64,000 bases of DNA. Source: Thalassolituus maritimus. Lineage in GTDB: Bacteria > Pseudomonadota > Gammaproteobacteria > Pseudomonadales > Oceanobacteraceae. The notes below the pieces were generated by a model. It was not told the origin of the DNA. It made no database searches and saw only the letters and a list, made by a program, of their open reading frames with translations. A program made the translations under genes and the position numbers. Below, one piece after another: positions 27,651 to 35,545 of the stretch. The stretch is from NCBI RefSeq assembly GCF_900156675.1, contig NZ_FTOH01000008.1, positions 62,001 through 126,000 of the forward strand. The letters are read 5' to 3'. Position 1 is the stretch's first letter. Each line of letters begins with the position of its first letter.

Positions 27651-29093
27651 ATGGTTGCCACAGTTTCTACCCTGCATTCGCCCGCTCAGGAGATCGAGCG
27701 CCTTCATGCCCTGCACCATAAGCAAATGGAGGCATTCCGCGCGGACCCTATGCCGGACGCCGCTGCGCGAATCGAAAAGTTACGGAAACTGAAAACAGCC
27801 CTGGTGCAACAGCAGGACTCTCTCGTCAAAGCAGTAAACGAAGACTTCAGCTGCCGCGCCGAGGGAGACACCCTGATTGCAGAAATCATGACGACCGTGC
27901 AGGCACTCAACTACATGGTTAAGAACGTCCGCAAGTGGATGCGCCCATCAGGTCGTCACGTCAATATGCTGTTCGCTCCGGCATCGAATGAAGTTGTTTA
28001 TCAGCCTCTCGGTGTCATCGGCATCATGGTGCCCTGGAACTATCCGATTCAGCTGGCGCTGGTACCAATTGCAACCGCACTCGCTGCCGGCAACCGTGCC
28101 ATGGTCAAAATGTCTGAGTTTACTCCAGCAACAAACCGCGCTCTGAAAGACATGCTGGCTTCGGTATTCGACGAAGATGAAGTGGCTATCATCGAGGGAG
28201 AAGTTGATGTTTCCAGCGCTTTTTCAGAGGTACCCTGGAACCACCTGATCTTCACTGGCTCCACCGCTGTCGGCAAACACGTCATGGCCGCCGCCGCTAA
28301 AAACCTGACCCCGGTGACGCTTGAGCTGGGCGGAAAATCACCGGCTCTGATTGCCCCTGACGCCAACCTTGAGCACGCTGCTGAGCGCATCTGCTTCGGT
28401 AAATCACTGAACGCTGGTCAGACCTGTATCGCACCGGATTATGTTCTGGTGCCAGAAGGTAAGGAAAAAGAGTTCATTGGTCGCTATCACCAGGCATTCA
28501 CCAAAATGTACCCGACCATGAAAGATAATGATGACTACACAGCCATCATTAACGACCATCAGTACCAGCGTCTGTTCTCCTGGTTGAAAGATGCCGACGA
28601 AAAAGGCGCCAAAATCACCCAGATAAATCCGCGCGATGAGAACTTTTCTGACTGTCGGAAAATGCCACCACATCTCATCGAAAACGGTACCGATGACATG
28701 ACCGTCATGCAGGAAGAGCTGTTCGGCCCCATCCTGCCTATCGTCACATACCGCAGTTTTGATGACGCTCTGGCCTACATCACTGACCGGGACAGACCTC
28801 TCGCGCTGTACCTGTTCAGTTATAATCGCGATACTGAAAAGAAAGTGCTTGAGCAGACCCACGCCGGTGGCGTTGCAGTCAATGACACCCTGATGCATAT
28901 CGCGCAGGATGACATGCCTTTTGGAGGTATTGGCCCCTCGGGTATGGGCCATTACCATGGGAAGGAAGGCTTTGTGACGTTATCCAAAGCTAAAGCGGTG
29001 CACCGCAAAGGGCGGATCAATAGCGGTAAAGTGATCTATCCGCCTTACGGCACTCGTCTGCACAATCTGGTTTATAAACTCTTCATCCGGTAA
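27651..29093 (+). CDS. calB: Coniferyl-type aldehyde dehydrogenase
   Basis: A 480-aa NAD(P)-dependent aldehyde dehydrogenase. The Rossmann/cofactor segment is PWNYPIQLALVPIATALAAGN, the catalytic Glu lies in LELGGKSPAL and the catalytic Cys in NAGQTCIAPDYV. It groups by eye with coniferyl aldehyde dehydrogenases, which also act on long-chain fatty aldehydes. A GGAGG ribosome site precedes ATG 27651. With the following Tat protein and GMC oxidoreductase it forms an alcohol-to-acid pathway. Confidence 0.85.
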   Translation: MVATVSTLHSPAQEIERLHALHHKQMEAFRADPMPDAAARIEKLRKLKTALVQQQDSLVKAVNEDFSCRAEGDTLIAEIMTTVQALNYMVKNVRKWMRPSGRHVNMLFAPASNEVVYQPLGVIGIMVPWNYPIQLALVPIATALAAGNRAMVKMSEFTPATNRALKDMLASVFDEDEVAIIEGEVDVSSAFSEVPWNHLIFTGSTAVGKHVMAAAAKNLTPVTLELGGKSPALIAPDANLEHAAERICFGKSLNAGQTCIAPDYVLVPEGKEKEFIGRYHQAFTKMYPTMKDNDDYTAIINDHQYQRLFSWLKDADEKGAKITQINPRDENFSDCRKMPPHLIENGTDDMTVMQEELFGPILPIVTYRSFDDALAYITDRDRPLALYLFSYNRDTEKKVLEQTHAGGVAVNDTLMHIAQDDMPFGGIGPSGMGHYHGKEGFVTLSKAKAVHRKGRINSGKVIYPPYGTRLHNLVYKLFIR

Positions 29094-29103
29094 GGGGAAA
29101 AGA

Positions 29104-29661
29104 ATGAAAACATCCCGCCGTGGATTTCTGCAGCTTGGTGCCATGGGCACCGCTGCACTGACAATCGGTTCAGGAGCAGCCATGTTGACCGGCTGCTCGT
29201 CACAGCAGACTCCGGCAGAGGGGTTTAAGACACTGCGTGAAGTGGATGTCTATTTTCTTGGTGCTCTTGCACCCGCTGTTCTGACCACCAAAGGCTACCC
29301 CGGTGCTCTCGGCAAAGACGCGCGCCAACGACTACTGGAATCACTGGACACTCTGATGACGACTCTTCAGGGTCACGCTCTGAGTCAGTTGCAGATGGCG
29401 TTTGACCTGATGGGTTCACCGGTCACTCGTGTTGCTGTTGGCGCGCCGCTGCATCCATGGCAGGAAGCCACCGTTGAAGAAGCCAATGCGTTTCTCGAGA
29501 GCTGGCGTGACTCCTGGCTGCCGATCAAACGTATGGGGTATCAGGGTCTGTGTAAGCTAATCACGATCTGCTGGTATTCGCAGCCAGAGAACTATGAAAT
29601 CAGCGGCTATCCGGGACCACCAGTGAAAGTGCCGTACCCATACCCTGCCACTGGCGAATAA
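29104..29661 (+). CDS. Tat-exported small subunit of a GMC dehydrogenase
   Basis: A 185-aa protein with a twin-arginine signal (KTSRRGFLQLGAMG) and a possible lipobox (MLTGCSS) so it may be lipid-anchored. The rest is helical, with ALAPAVL and a C-terminal ITICWYSQPENYEISGYPGPP, like the small subunits (gluconate 2-dehydrogenase subunit 3 type) that accompany GMC flavoproteins. The partner gene downstream has no signal peptide, so the pair may be exported as a folded complex. Family placement is by pattern and context. Confidence 0.75.
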   Translation: MKTSRRGFLQLGAMGTAALTIGSGAAMLTGCSSQQTPAEGFKTLREVDVYFLGALAPAVLTTKGYPGALGKDARQRLLESLDTLMTTLQGHALSQLQMAFDLMGSPVTRVAVGAPLHPWQEATVEEANAFLESWRDSWLPIKRMGYQGLCKLITICWYSQPENYEISGYPGPPVKVPYPYPATGE

Positions 29662-29689
29662 CACGACAGAATCCGATAGAGAGAACACG

Positions 29690-31312
29690 ATGAAACGTAC
29701 ACCACACATTCCAATGGTTGCGGGTATCCCTGATCCGATTCTGGAGGGTATCGCAGGCGGCTGGAACGTTCAGGATGCAGCCGACGTTACCGATGGCGGC
29801 GTCATTAATGCAGATGTTGTCATTATTGGCACAGGTGCAGGCGGTGGCACTACCGCAGAAATTCTTGCTGAAGCCGGCCTCAATGTACTGATGCTGGAAG
29901 AAGGCCCGCTGAAAAGCACCAATGACTTTAAGATGGATGAGCGTGAGGCCTATCACGATCTCTATCAAGAAAGCGCCGGGCGTATGAGCAAAGACGGCTC
30001 AATGTCGATCCTTCAAGGTCGCTGCGTCGGTGGTACAACAGTCATCAACTGGACTTCAAGCTTTCATACGCCAGAACAGACTCTCGAACACTGGGCAAAT
30101 GAATTCAAACTCGAAGGCGCCAGCAAAGAAGAGATGACGCCATGGTTTGAACGTATGGAAGAGCGTCTGCAGATTGCGCCCTGGCCAGTACCACCTAACC
30201 CGAACAACGCTGTTCTGAGCCGTGGTGCCGAAGCCCTGAATCTCGAATGGCACGTTATTCCGCGTAACGTCTCCGGGTGCTGGAACCTGGGTTACTGCGG
30301 TACTGGTTGCCCGACGAATGCAAAACAGTCCATGCTGGTTACCACCATTCCGGGTGCACTGAATAAGCAATCTGGCCTTATTTATAACGCTCGTGCAGAG
30401 CGCCTGATCATTGAAGGCAAAAAAGTTCTGGGCGTTGAAGTGACGGCCCTGAACAGCGACTACAAACCGAACGGCAATACGTTTTCGGTGAAAGCACCTC
30501 ACGTCGTGATGTCCTGTGGTGGTATCAACGGCCCTGCACTGCTGTTGCGTTCAGATGCTCCGGACCCGAAGAAGCGCGTTGGTAAGCGTACCTTCTTCCA
30601 CCCGGTGGCCTTTAACTTCGCTCAGTTCGACGAGCTGATCGACCCGTATTACGGCGCACCACAGTCTATTTACAGTGACCACTACCAGTGGCTTAACGTC
30701 ACTGGTCCTGCAGGCTACAAGCTTGAAGCAACGCCTCTGCATCCGGGCCTGGCAGCGGTACTCTTCCTGGGTCACGGCGGTCGTCATTATGAAGACATGG
30801 GCAATCTGCCCAACACCAACCTGCTGCTGGCACTGATCCGTGACGGCTTCGATGAAGAGAGCCCAGGCGCGAGCATCGAACTGGCCAGCGATGGTTCTCC
30901 GATTGTGGATTACCCGGTTAACGATTACATCTGGGATGCATTCCAGCGTGCCATGATCTCAATGGCTGAAATTCAGTTTGCTGCGGGTGCGAAACGCGTT
31001 CGTCCTTCACATCTGGATGCCCCCTGGTACGAAACCGTTGAAGAAGCACGCGAAGGCATCAACAACCTGGATAATCGCTCAAACGCATTCACCGTAGGGA
31101 GTGCGCACGTTATGGGCGGTATGACCATGGGTGAAGACCTTGATAAGTGCGTCGTCGACAGTAACGGTAAATACCATTACCTCGACAACCTCTACGTGAT
31201 TGATGGTTCAGTATTCCCGACCAGTATCGGTGCAAACCCACAGCTGTCGGTTTACGGCTTCGCCTGTAAGTTTGCCAACCAATTGGCGGAGAAAATTAAA
31301 GGCACTGCGTAA
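29690..31312 (+). CDS. GMC family flavin-dependent alcohol dehydrogenase/oxidase
   Basis: A 540-aa GMC oxidoreductase. FAD-binding motif is VVIIGTGAGGGTTAEILAEAG (from about residue 44), followed by GRCVGGTTVINWTSSF, a Cys-containing CWNLGYCGTGCPTNAK loop and the C-terminal GMTMGED and GANPQLSVYGFA signatures with catalytic His in GSAHVMGG. It should oxidise a primary alcohol to an aldehyde for CalB. The Cys loop is shared with long-chain alcohol oxidases. No signal peptide is visible; the Tat partner upstream may carry it. Confidence 0.88.
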   Translation: MKRTPHIPMVAGIPDPILEGIAGGWNVQDAADVTDGGVINADVVIIGTGAGGGTTAEILAEAGLNVLMLEEGPLKSTNDFKMDEREAYHDLYQESAGRMSKDGSMSILQGRCVGGTTVINWTSSFHTPEQTLEHWANEFKLEGASKEEMTPWFERMEERLQIAPWPVPPNPNNAVLSRGAEALNLEWHVIPRNVSGCWNLGYCGTGCPTNAKQSMLVTTIPGALNKQSGLIYNARAERLIIEGKKVLGVEVTALNSDYKPNGNTFSVKAPHVVMSCGGINGPALLLRSDAPDPKKRVGKRTFFHPVAFNFAQFDELIDPYYGAPQSIYSDHYQWLNVTGPAGYKLEATPLHPGLAAVLFLGHGGRHYEDMGNLPNTNLLLALIRDGFDEESPGASIELASDGSPIVDYPVNDYIWDAFQRAMISMAEIQFAAGAKRVRPSHLDAPWYETVEEAREGINNLDNRSNAFTVGSAHVMGGMTMGEDLDKCVVDSNGKYHYLDNLYVIDGSVFPTSIGANPQLSVYGFACKFANQLAEKIKGTA

Positions 31313-31315
31313 CGA

Positions 31316-31346
31316 ATTTTGTGGTGGGCACTGCCCACCACAAAAT
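31316..31346. terminator. Perfect 15-bp inverted repeat after the GMC gene
   Basis: ATTTTGTGGTGGGCA (31316-31330) and its exact complement (31332-31346) flank a single base. The RNA would form a very stable hairpin just after the stop at 31312. The T-run is on the 5' side rather than after the hairpin, so it is not a textbook terminator, but a 3'-end or boundary role is likely. Confidence 0.55.
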
Positions 31347-31417
31347 CCCTTCATCACATCAGTTGGTAAATACCACCTGCCCCAGAATTGCTCCGAGATT
31401 TAACAAGGATTGTTAAA

Positions 31418-31999
31418 ATGAAACACGAAACAATATTTAAAGAAATCAGTGATACATATCCTGAGCATTTACGCACCCTCTTTACAGCCGTAATCACAGA
31501 GAATCCCGAGCTAGACATTTACCACATTGGGCTTACTCTTGACGGTGACGTTCAATCCTGCGTACTGACATTTTCTTCAGAGCAAAACCTCGAACACCCT
31601 CATCTACGCTGGTCAATCTGGGGCGATACTCCTCACCTGGAAGATCCGAGATATAACGCGCTGATTCGCCCTATTCAAGATCCACTGGAGCGGCTCTACG
31701 ACTGCCTCGACGAACAAGAAAACGGCGGGGATATCACAGAATATTGCGACTATCTGAGAGAAATTCATGAAGACTGCTGGGAGTTAATCAGTAAAACCGT
31801 CAAAGAAGCACTGGACTGTGATGCACTAAGATCATATTTAGATGGAGCATCGTGCATTTTTTCAGTTTCAATGATTGATGACGAAGACTGTCTTTGGATC
31901 CGCAGCGTGAGAACAATTCACGGGGAAGAAGCCGCACAACGCTTTTCCGCAGAACTTGCCGAAGCGCAAAGAGCCGCAAAGGAGTATTACGGCTTTTAA
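31418..31999 (+). CDS. DUF4303-like protein, possible immunity protein
   Basis: A 193-aa soluble, acidic protein (many Asp/Glu, no signal peptide or membrane helix). The early IYHIGLTLDGDVQSCVLTFSSEQNLE and the following RWSIWGDT segment resemble DUF4303, a family that often occurs among polymorphic-toxin immunity genes; this match is from memory and weak. ATG 31418 with AAGGA about 9 bases upstream is chosen over an in-frame codon at 31388. Base use is more AT-rich than its neighbours, and it opens the accessory stretch. No toxin partner is evident next to it. Confidence 0.55.
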   Translation: MKHETIFKEISDTYPEHLRTLFTAVITENPELDIYHIGLTLDGDVQSCVLTFSSEQNLEHPHLRWSIWGDTPHLEDPRYNALIRPIQDPLERLYDCLDEQENGGDITEYCDYLREIHEDCWELISKTVKEALDCDALRSYLDGASCIFSVSMIDDEDCLWIRSVRTIHGEEAAQRFSAELAEAQRAAKEYYGF

Positions 32000-32000
32000 A

Positions 32001-32050
32001 CGCTTCAGATTCGCCCCCTCCGATTAAGGAATTAAGCTACTGCTGAAGCG
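32001..32050. repeat. Inverted repeat between accessory genes
   Basis: CGCTTCAG (32001-32008) and CTGAAGCG (32043-32050) are exact complements separated by 34 bases, starting one base after the stop of the DUF4303-like gene. It could form the stem of its transcript end. Confidence 0.35.
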
Positions 32051-32073
32051 ATGACCAGACACAAAACGCCAGT

Positions 32074-32102
32074 TTGTCTCATACTTTCATCTGGCTCATA
32101 AT
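32074..32102 (+). promoter_or_regulatory. Candidate sigma-70 promoter of the three-gene cassette
   Basis: TTGTCT (32074-32079), a 17-base spacer and CATAAT (32097-32102), 37 bases before the start of the 395-aa gene. Read by eye; it implies the cassette has its own promoter. Confidence 0.5.
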
Positions 32103-32138
32103 GCGGCCTTTCAGGATACACTGCCAAAAGGATCTTTC

Positions 32139-33326
32139 ATGTCACAGCTACTCGCCGGCCACAATGCTGGCTTTCGTGTTCGCGCGCAGAACGAAATAAT
32201 CGAAGACCAATTTACGAAGCTTAGCGACGCTGCCAAAGAAGGCGATAACTATTGGGCCGTGCAAGCGATCAATACCCTGCGCTCGCTGGCCTCCGGCTAC
32301 AACGGTGATAACGTCTATGTCTCGGTCGACAACCGTTACGCCGATGGCCGGACTCTGTTTAAAATCGTGATGCCGGGGTGTGAAGCCTACGTACGCCATG
32401 AATCGAATGGCGAGCTGTTGATTCTGAAGATTCAGGCCAGTGATGACTATGCGCAGATGCAGAACGATGGTAAGAAGCCGGGTTATTTTGAGCTCGAGTA
32501 CAACGAAAGAGGACAACTTGCTCCAGAGCCCAAGCAAACCATCACAAAGACTCGGGACAGAAAGACCGTTGTTATCTGTGGCGGACAGCCTACCATTAAC
32601 GAAGCTCGGCAAGCGGCGATTCATTATGTCAAAGCAATGAAAATTGCCGATGCGGAAGATGTTTGCTTTGTTCATACACCCAGTGATAGCAACTCATTCC
32701 GGGGGAATCGCCGGATTAATTCCCGCAAAGCGGATAAAGACCCAGCAATGAGGGAGTCCGCCCTTATCGTCCGCGACCTGATGCTCAGCGCTCAGGGTAT
32801 AGGTAAGGTTAAGTGGATAACTCAGGGGGCTGGCTCCGGCATTACGTATCAGGCTTTAACGATGAAGGGCGGACAGGAGCTTAATATGAAAGGCCACTGG
32901 TTATATCTCGCAGGCGCGACCACCAGCGCCCCGGCCCTTGAACAACAAGCGGTAACCCTCGGATTTACGACCGACCGGGATAATAAATATTACGACAGCC
33001 TGAACCCAGACCAACTGATAGGCTCTGGAAGATTACAAGGCGGCAATATATTAACGGCCTGGCGACGTTTACGTTCCGGCCGTGATACTGAATACACTCC
33101 GCTGAAATTTGGCGTCGATGCAGGGAAAGAAGCCTTAATGATGAACTCGACCTTTAATTCGGTATCCGCCGTGCAAAAGGCTCTGGTTGTGGCAGGGGCG
33201 GCAACGGGCCTTGCCAGTGGCGCTACTGCTATCGCAGGCCTAGGCATAGCTTTACTTGGTGTGGGCGGTATCGCGTTTCATAGCTTCTTCCCCGAGGAAT
33301 ATCACAACAGTAAGGACAAATTCTGA
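32139..33326 (+). CDS. Unknown 395-aa protein with C-terminal membrane segment
   Basis: I do not recognise a family. Residues 1-140 look soluble and mixed alpha/beta, residues about 145-260 have a Rossmann-like or hydrolase-like pattern (KTVVICGGQPTINEARQAA, then VKWITQGAGSGITYQAL), and residues about 345-385 are a glycine/alanine-rich hydrophobic stretch (LVVAGAATGLASGATA then GLGIALLGVGG) that could span a membrane once or as a hairpin. It ends FPEEYHNSKDKF. There is no signal peptide. AAGGA lies about 8 bases upstream of the ATG. The stop overlaps the next start by one base (TGATG). Toxin/effector-like behaviour is possible but is inference only. Confidence 0.8.
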   Translation: MSQLLAGHNAGFRVRAQNEIIEDQFTKLSDAAKEGDNYWAVQAINTLRSLASGYNGDNVYVSVDNRYADGRTLFKIVMPGCEAYVRHESNGELLILKIQASDDYAQMQNDGKKPGYFELEYNERGQLAPEPKQTITKTRDRKTVVICGGQPTINEARQAAIHYVKAMKIADAEDVCFVHTPSDSNSFRGNRRINSRKADKDPAMRESALIVRDLMLSAQGIGKVKWITQGAGSGITYQALTMKGGQELNMKGHWLYLAGATTSAPALEQQAVTLGFTTDRDNKYYDSLNPDQLIGSGRLQGGNILTAWRRLRSGRDTEYTPLKFGVDAGKEALMMNSTFNSVSAVQKALVVAGAATGLASGATAIAGLGIALLGVGGIAFHSFFPEEYHNSKDKF

Positions 33327-34366
33327 TGTTCTACTTCCCGATCAAACTGCGTGAACGCCGCGGGCCAACACCGACCAAAGGTCCGGATTTCAGCAAGGCC
33401 AAGCCGCTGCGTATCAATATCGCCGGGACGGAAATTTCGCTGCGAGCACCTAAAAACAGCTCACCGATTGACTATGCGTACCCAAGGCAAGAAGCCGCCC
33501 CTTACTACGACCTGCCCGATGCACCTGATAATACACCTCACAAGGATAAGTGGTATTGCGACCTGAGCGACGAAGAGCGCAAAGAACGGGATTATTACGA
33601 GCAGACCAAGCTCCCACGGTTGCGGATTAATAATGATGGCGCTCCTGGATGGAATATTCAGGTACTGACTGGGCGCGCCTGGGACTTTTATGGTCCCTGG
33701 TTTAGCGGAACTCTGGCAACTGTGCATATGACAATTTTCCTGAACCGCCGGATGGAGCAACCGATAGGGTCGTATTTTAACCCCCGGGTTTTCGAGTTAG
33801 CTCTAATGGACGTGATTTCTGAAGGATATGGCATGCACAATAAGGCGCGGGTTTGGCGGGTACCGGTCGACTGGCAGCCGTCCACCCAGTCAACGCTCCC
33901 TATGGTGAGCTACAAGGCAGAAAGAAAGAGAGAAATCAGAGGGGTCCCCCATGAAGTCGAGGATGAATATGAGATTGTATTTCCTGTTACCGACGATATT
34001 TTAGCCAGAGCTAATTTGACATTCATGCGCAAGCATCGCTGGCGCCCTGATGGCAGTGACTTCGAAGACATCGAAAAATGGACCTCTTCCGAGCCCATGC
34101 GCACCTTAATCAGACAGATTATAGACTCGGTTGAGGTGAAGCTGTCGCCGGAATCTCAGGCACAGTTGGAACGTGCTCAAGCCGGGCTGACAGATACCGC
34201 GCTGACTAAAGACTTCGCGCCGATTGATATCGAAGCCTACCTGAAAAATAAAGCAGAAATGTCTGAAGCCGAAGCTGCAAAGCAACAAGCCGCCGCAGAA
34301 ACGACTGAGAAAGAGATTCAGCCTGAGAATCTGAGCAGTATTGAGCATGGCTCTGACAAATTCTGA
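33326..34366 (+). CDS. Unknown protein, first of two tandem paralogues
   Basis: A 346-aa soluble protein with no signal peptide. Regions: a conserved N-terminus (FPIKLRER then GPTPTKGPDFSKA), a proline/aspartate-rich segment (YYDLPDAPDNTP), a core with GRAWDFYGPWFSG and HMTIFLNRR then GSYFNPRVFELALMDVI, and a helical C-terminus with SSEPMRTLIRQIID and a Glu/Ala-rich tail. It matches its downstream neighbour at roughly 75-80% of positions. It overlaps the upstream and downstream genes by one base each, so the three are translated as a unit. No family recognised; an immunity or adaptor role is a guess. Confidence 0.82.
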   Translation: MFYFPIKLRERRGPTPTKGPDFSKAKPLRINIAGTEISLRAPKNSSPIDYAYPRQEAAPYYDLPDAPDNTPHKDKWYCDLSDEERKERDYYEQTKLPRLRINNDGAPGWNIQVLTGRAWDFYGPWFSGTLATVHMTIFLNRRMEQPIGSYFNPRVFELALMDVISEGYGMHNKARVWRVPVDWQPSTQSTLPMVSYKAERKREIRGVPHEVEDEYEIVFPVTDDILARANLTFMRKHRWRPDGSDFEDIEKWTSSEPMRTLIRQIIDSVEVKLSPESQAQLERAQAGLTDTALTKDFAPIDIEAYLKNKAEMSEAEAAKQQAAAETTEKEIQPENLSSIEHGSDKF

Positions 34367-35385
34367 TGTTCTACATTCCTCTCAAGCTGCGTGAACGCAG
34401 CGGGCCAACACCGACCAAAGGCCCGGATTTCAGCAAGGCAAGGCCACTGCGTATCAATATCGCTGGGACGGAAATCTCGCTGCGAGCACCTAAAACCCGA
34501 GCAAAACAAAACCTCCTGCGTCCACGCCAGGAAGCAGCGCCATACTACGACCTGCCCGATGCACCGGATAACACCCCCTACAAAAATCAGTGGTATTCGG
34601 ATCTGACCGACGAAGAGCAAAAAGAACGCGATATTTACGAACGGAACCAGCCACCGCGCCTACGTATCGATGACAACGGCGCACCAGGGTGGTTCGTCCA
34701 GGTATTAACCGGGCGCGCCTGGGATTTTTATGGCCCCTGGTTTAGCGGAGCCTTGGCAACCGTGCATATGACGATATTCCTTAATCGCCGGATAGAGCAA
34801 CCGCTAGGGTCGTATTTTAACCCTAGGGTTTTCGAGTTAGCGCTGATGGATGTTATTGCTGAAGGATATGGAATGCATAATATGGCACGAGTCTGGCGAG
34901 TGCCGGTCGACTGGCAGCCGTCTACCCAGTCACCACTCCCTATGGTGAGTTATAAGGCAGAACGAAAGAGAGAGGTCAGAGGGGTTTCTCATGACGTCGA
35001 GGATGAATATGAGGTTGCCTTCCCTGTTACCGAGAATATTTTAGCCCGAGTTAACTTAGAATTTAGACGAGTTCACCGCCGTACAGCTGACAACAGCACC
35101 GTTGAAGACATCGAAAAATGGACATCTTCCGAGCCCATGCGCACCTTAATCAGACAGATTATCGACTCGGTTGAGGTGAAGCTGTCGCCGGAATCTCAGG
35201 CACAGTTGGAACGTGCTCAAGCCGGGCTGACAGATACCGCGCTGACTAAAGACTTCGCTCCGATTGATATTGAAGCCTACCTGAAAAATAAAGCAGAGAT
35301 GGCTGAAGCCGAAGCGGCTAGACAGCAAACAAATACAGGGACGCATACCAAGAAGGTTCAATCTGAACCACCCCAAGATACATGA
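34366..35385 (+). CDS. Unknown protein, second tandem paralogue
   Basis: A 339-aa paralogue of the preceding gene with the same motifs (GPTPTKGPDFSKA, YYDLPDAPDNTP, GRAWDFYGPWFSG, SSEPMRTLIRQIID). It differs mainly at residues about 44-52, in the 70-110 stretch and at 232-250, and has a different C-terminal tail lacking the terminal DKF of the first copy. It starts within the stop of the first copy (TGATG) and is closed by a terminator at 35412, so it ends the cassette. Confidence 0.82.
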   Translation: MFYIPLKLRERSGPTPTKGPDFSKARPLRINIAGTEISLRAPKTRAKQNLLRPRQEAAPYYDLPDAPDNTPYKNQWYSDLTDEEQKERDIYERNQPPRLRIDDNGAPGWFVQVLTGRAWDFYGPWFSGALATVHMTIFLNRRIEQPLGSYFNPRVFELALMDVIAEGYGMHNMARVWRVPVDWQPSTQSPLPMVSYKAERKREVRGVSHDVEDEYEVAFPVTENILARVNLEFRRVHRRTADNSTVEDIEKWTSSEPMRTLIRQIIDSVEVKLSPESQAQLERAQAGLTDTALTKDFAPIDIEAYLKNKAEMAEAEAARQQTNTGTHTKKVQSEPPQDT

Positions 35386-35411
35386 AGCGTGATGTTGGAT
35401 GTCGGGCCATC

Positions 35412-35435
35412 AGAGCGGCTCAGCCGCTCTTTTTC
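35412..35435 (+). terminator. Intrinsic terminator closing the accessory cassette
   Basis: AGAGCGG (35412-35418), loop CTCAG, CCGCTCT (35424-35430) followed by TTTTC. It lies 27 bases after the second paralogue. Confidence 0.88.
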
Positions 35436-35545
35436 TTTCTTCAAATATCTTCCTTTCTGAGCAATTCACAAATACACGCTCTGAACGAACCTTATACGGA
35501 CACCATGGTCTAGACTCAGAACATTCGACAAACTGAGTTGTAGTT

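Larger units (their letters stand above)
33326..35385 (+). repeat. Tandem gene duplication, 1040-bp unit
   Basis: The 20-nt junction GACAAATTCTGATGTTCTAC occurs at 33315-33334 and again exactly 1040 bases later at 34355-34374. Two blocks are nearly identical between copies: the first about 130 bases of each gene, and 34064-34275 versus 35104-35315 (about 7 differences in 212). Between them lie diverged patches, most clearly at codons 44-52, 70-110 and 232-250. Confidence 0.9.

Noticed and set aside
28404-28958. Long antisense open frame (184 codons) inside the aldehyde dehydrogenase gene
   Set aside because: The plus strand carries an intact enzyme with all catalytic motifs; the antisense frame has no recognisable protein features or ribosome site.
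32043-32090. Weak inverted repeat around 32058-32079 as an operator for the cassette
   Set aside because: Only about five bases pair and the arms are interrupted, so it is not above chance.
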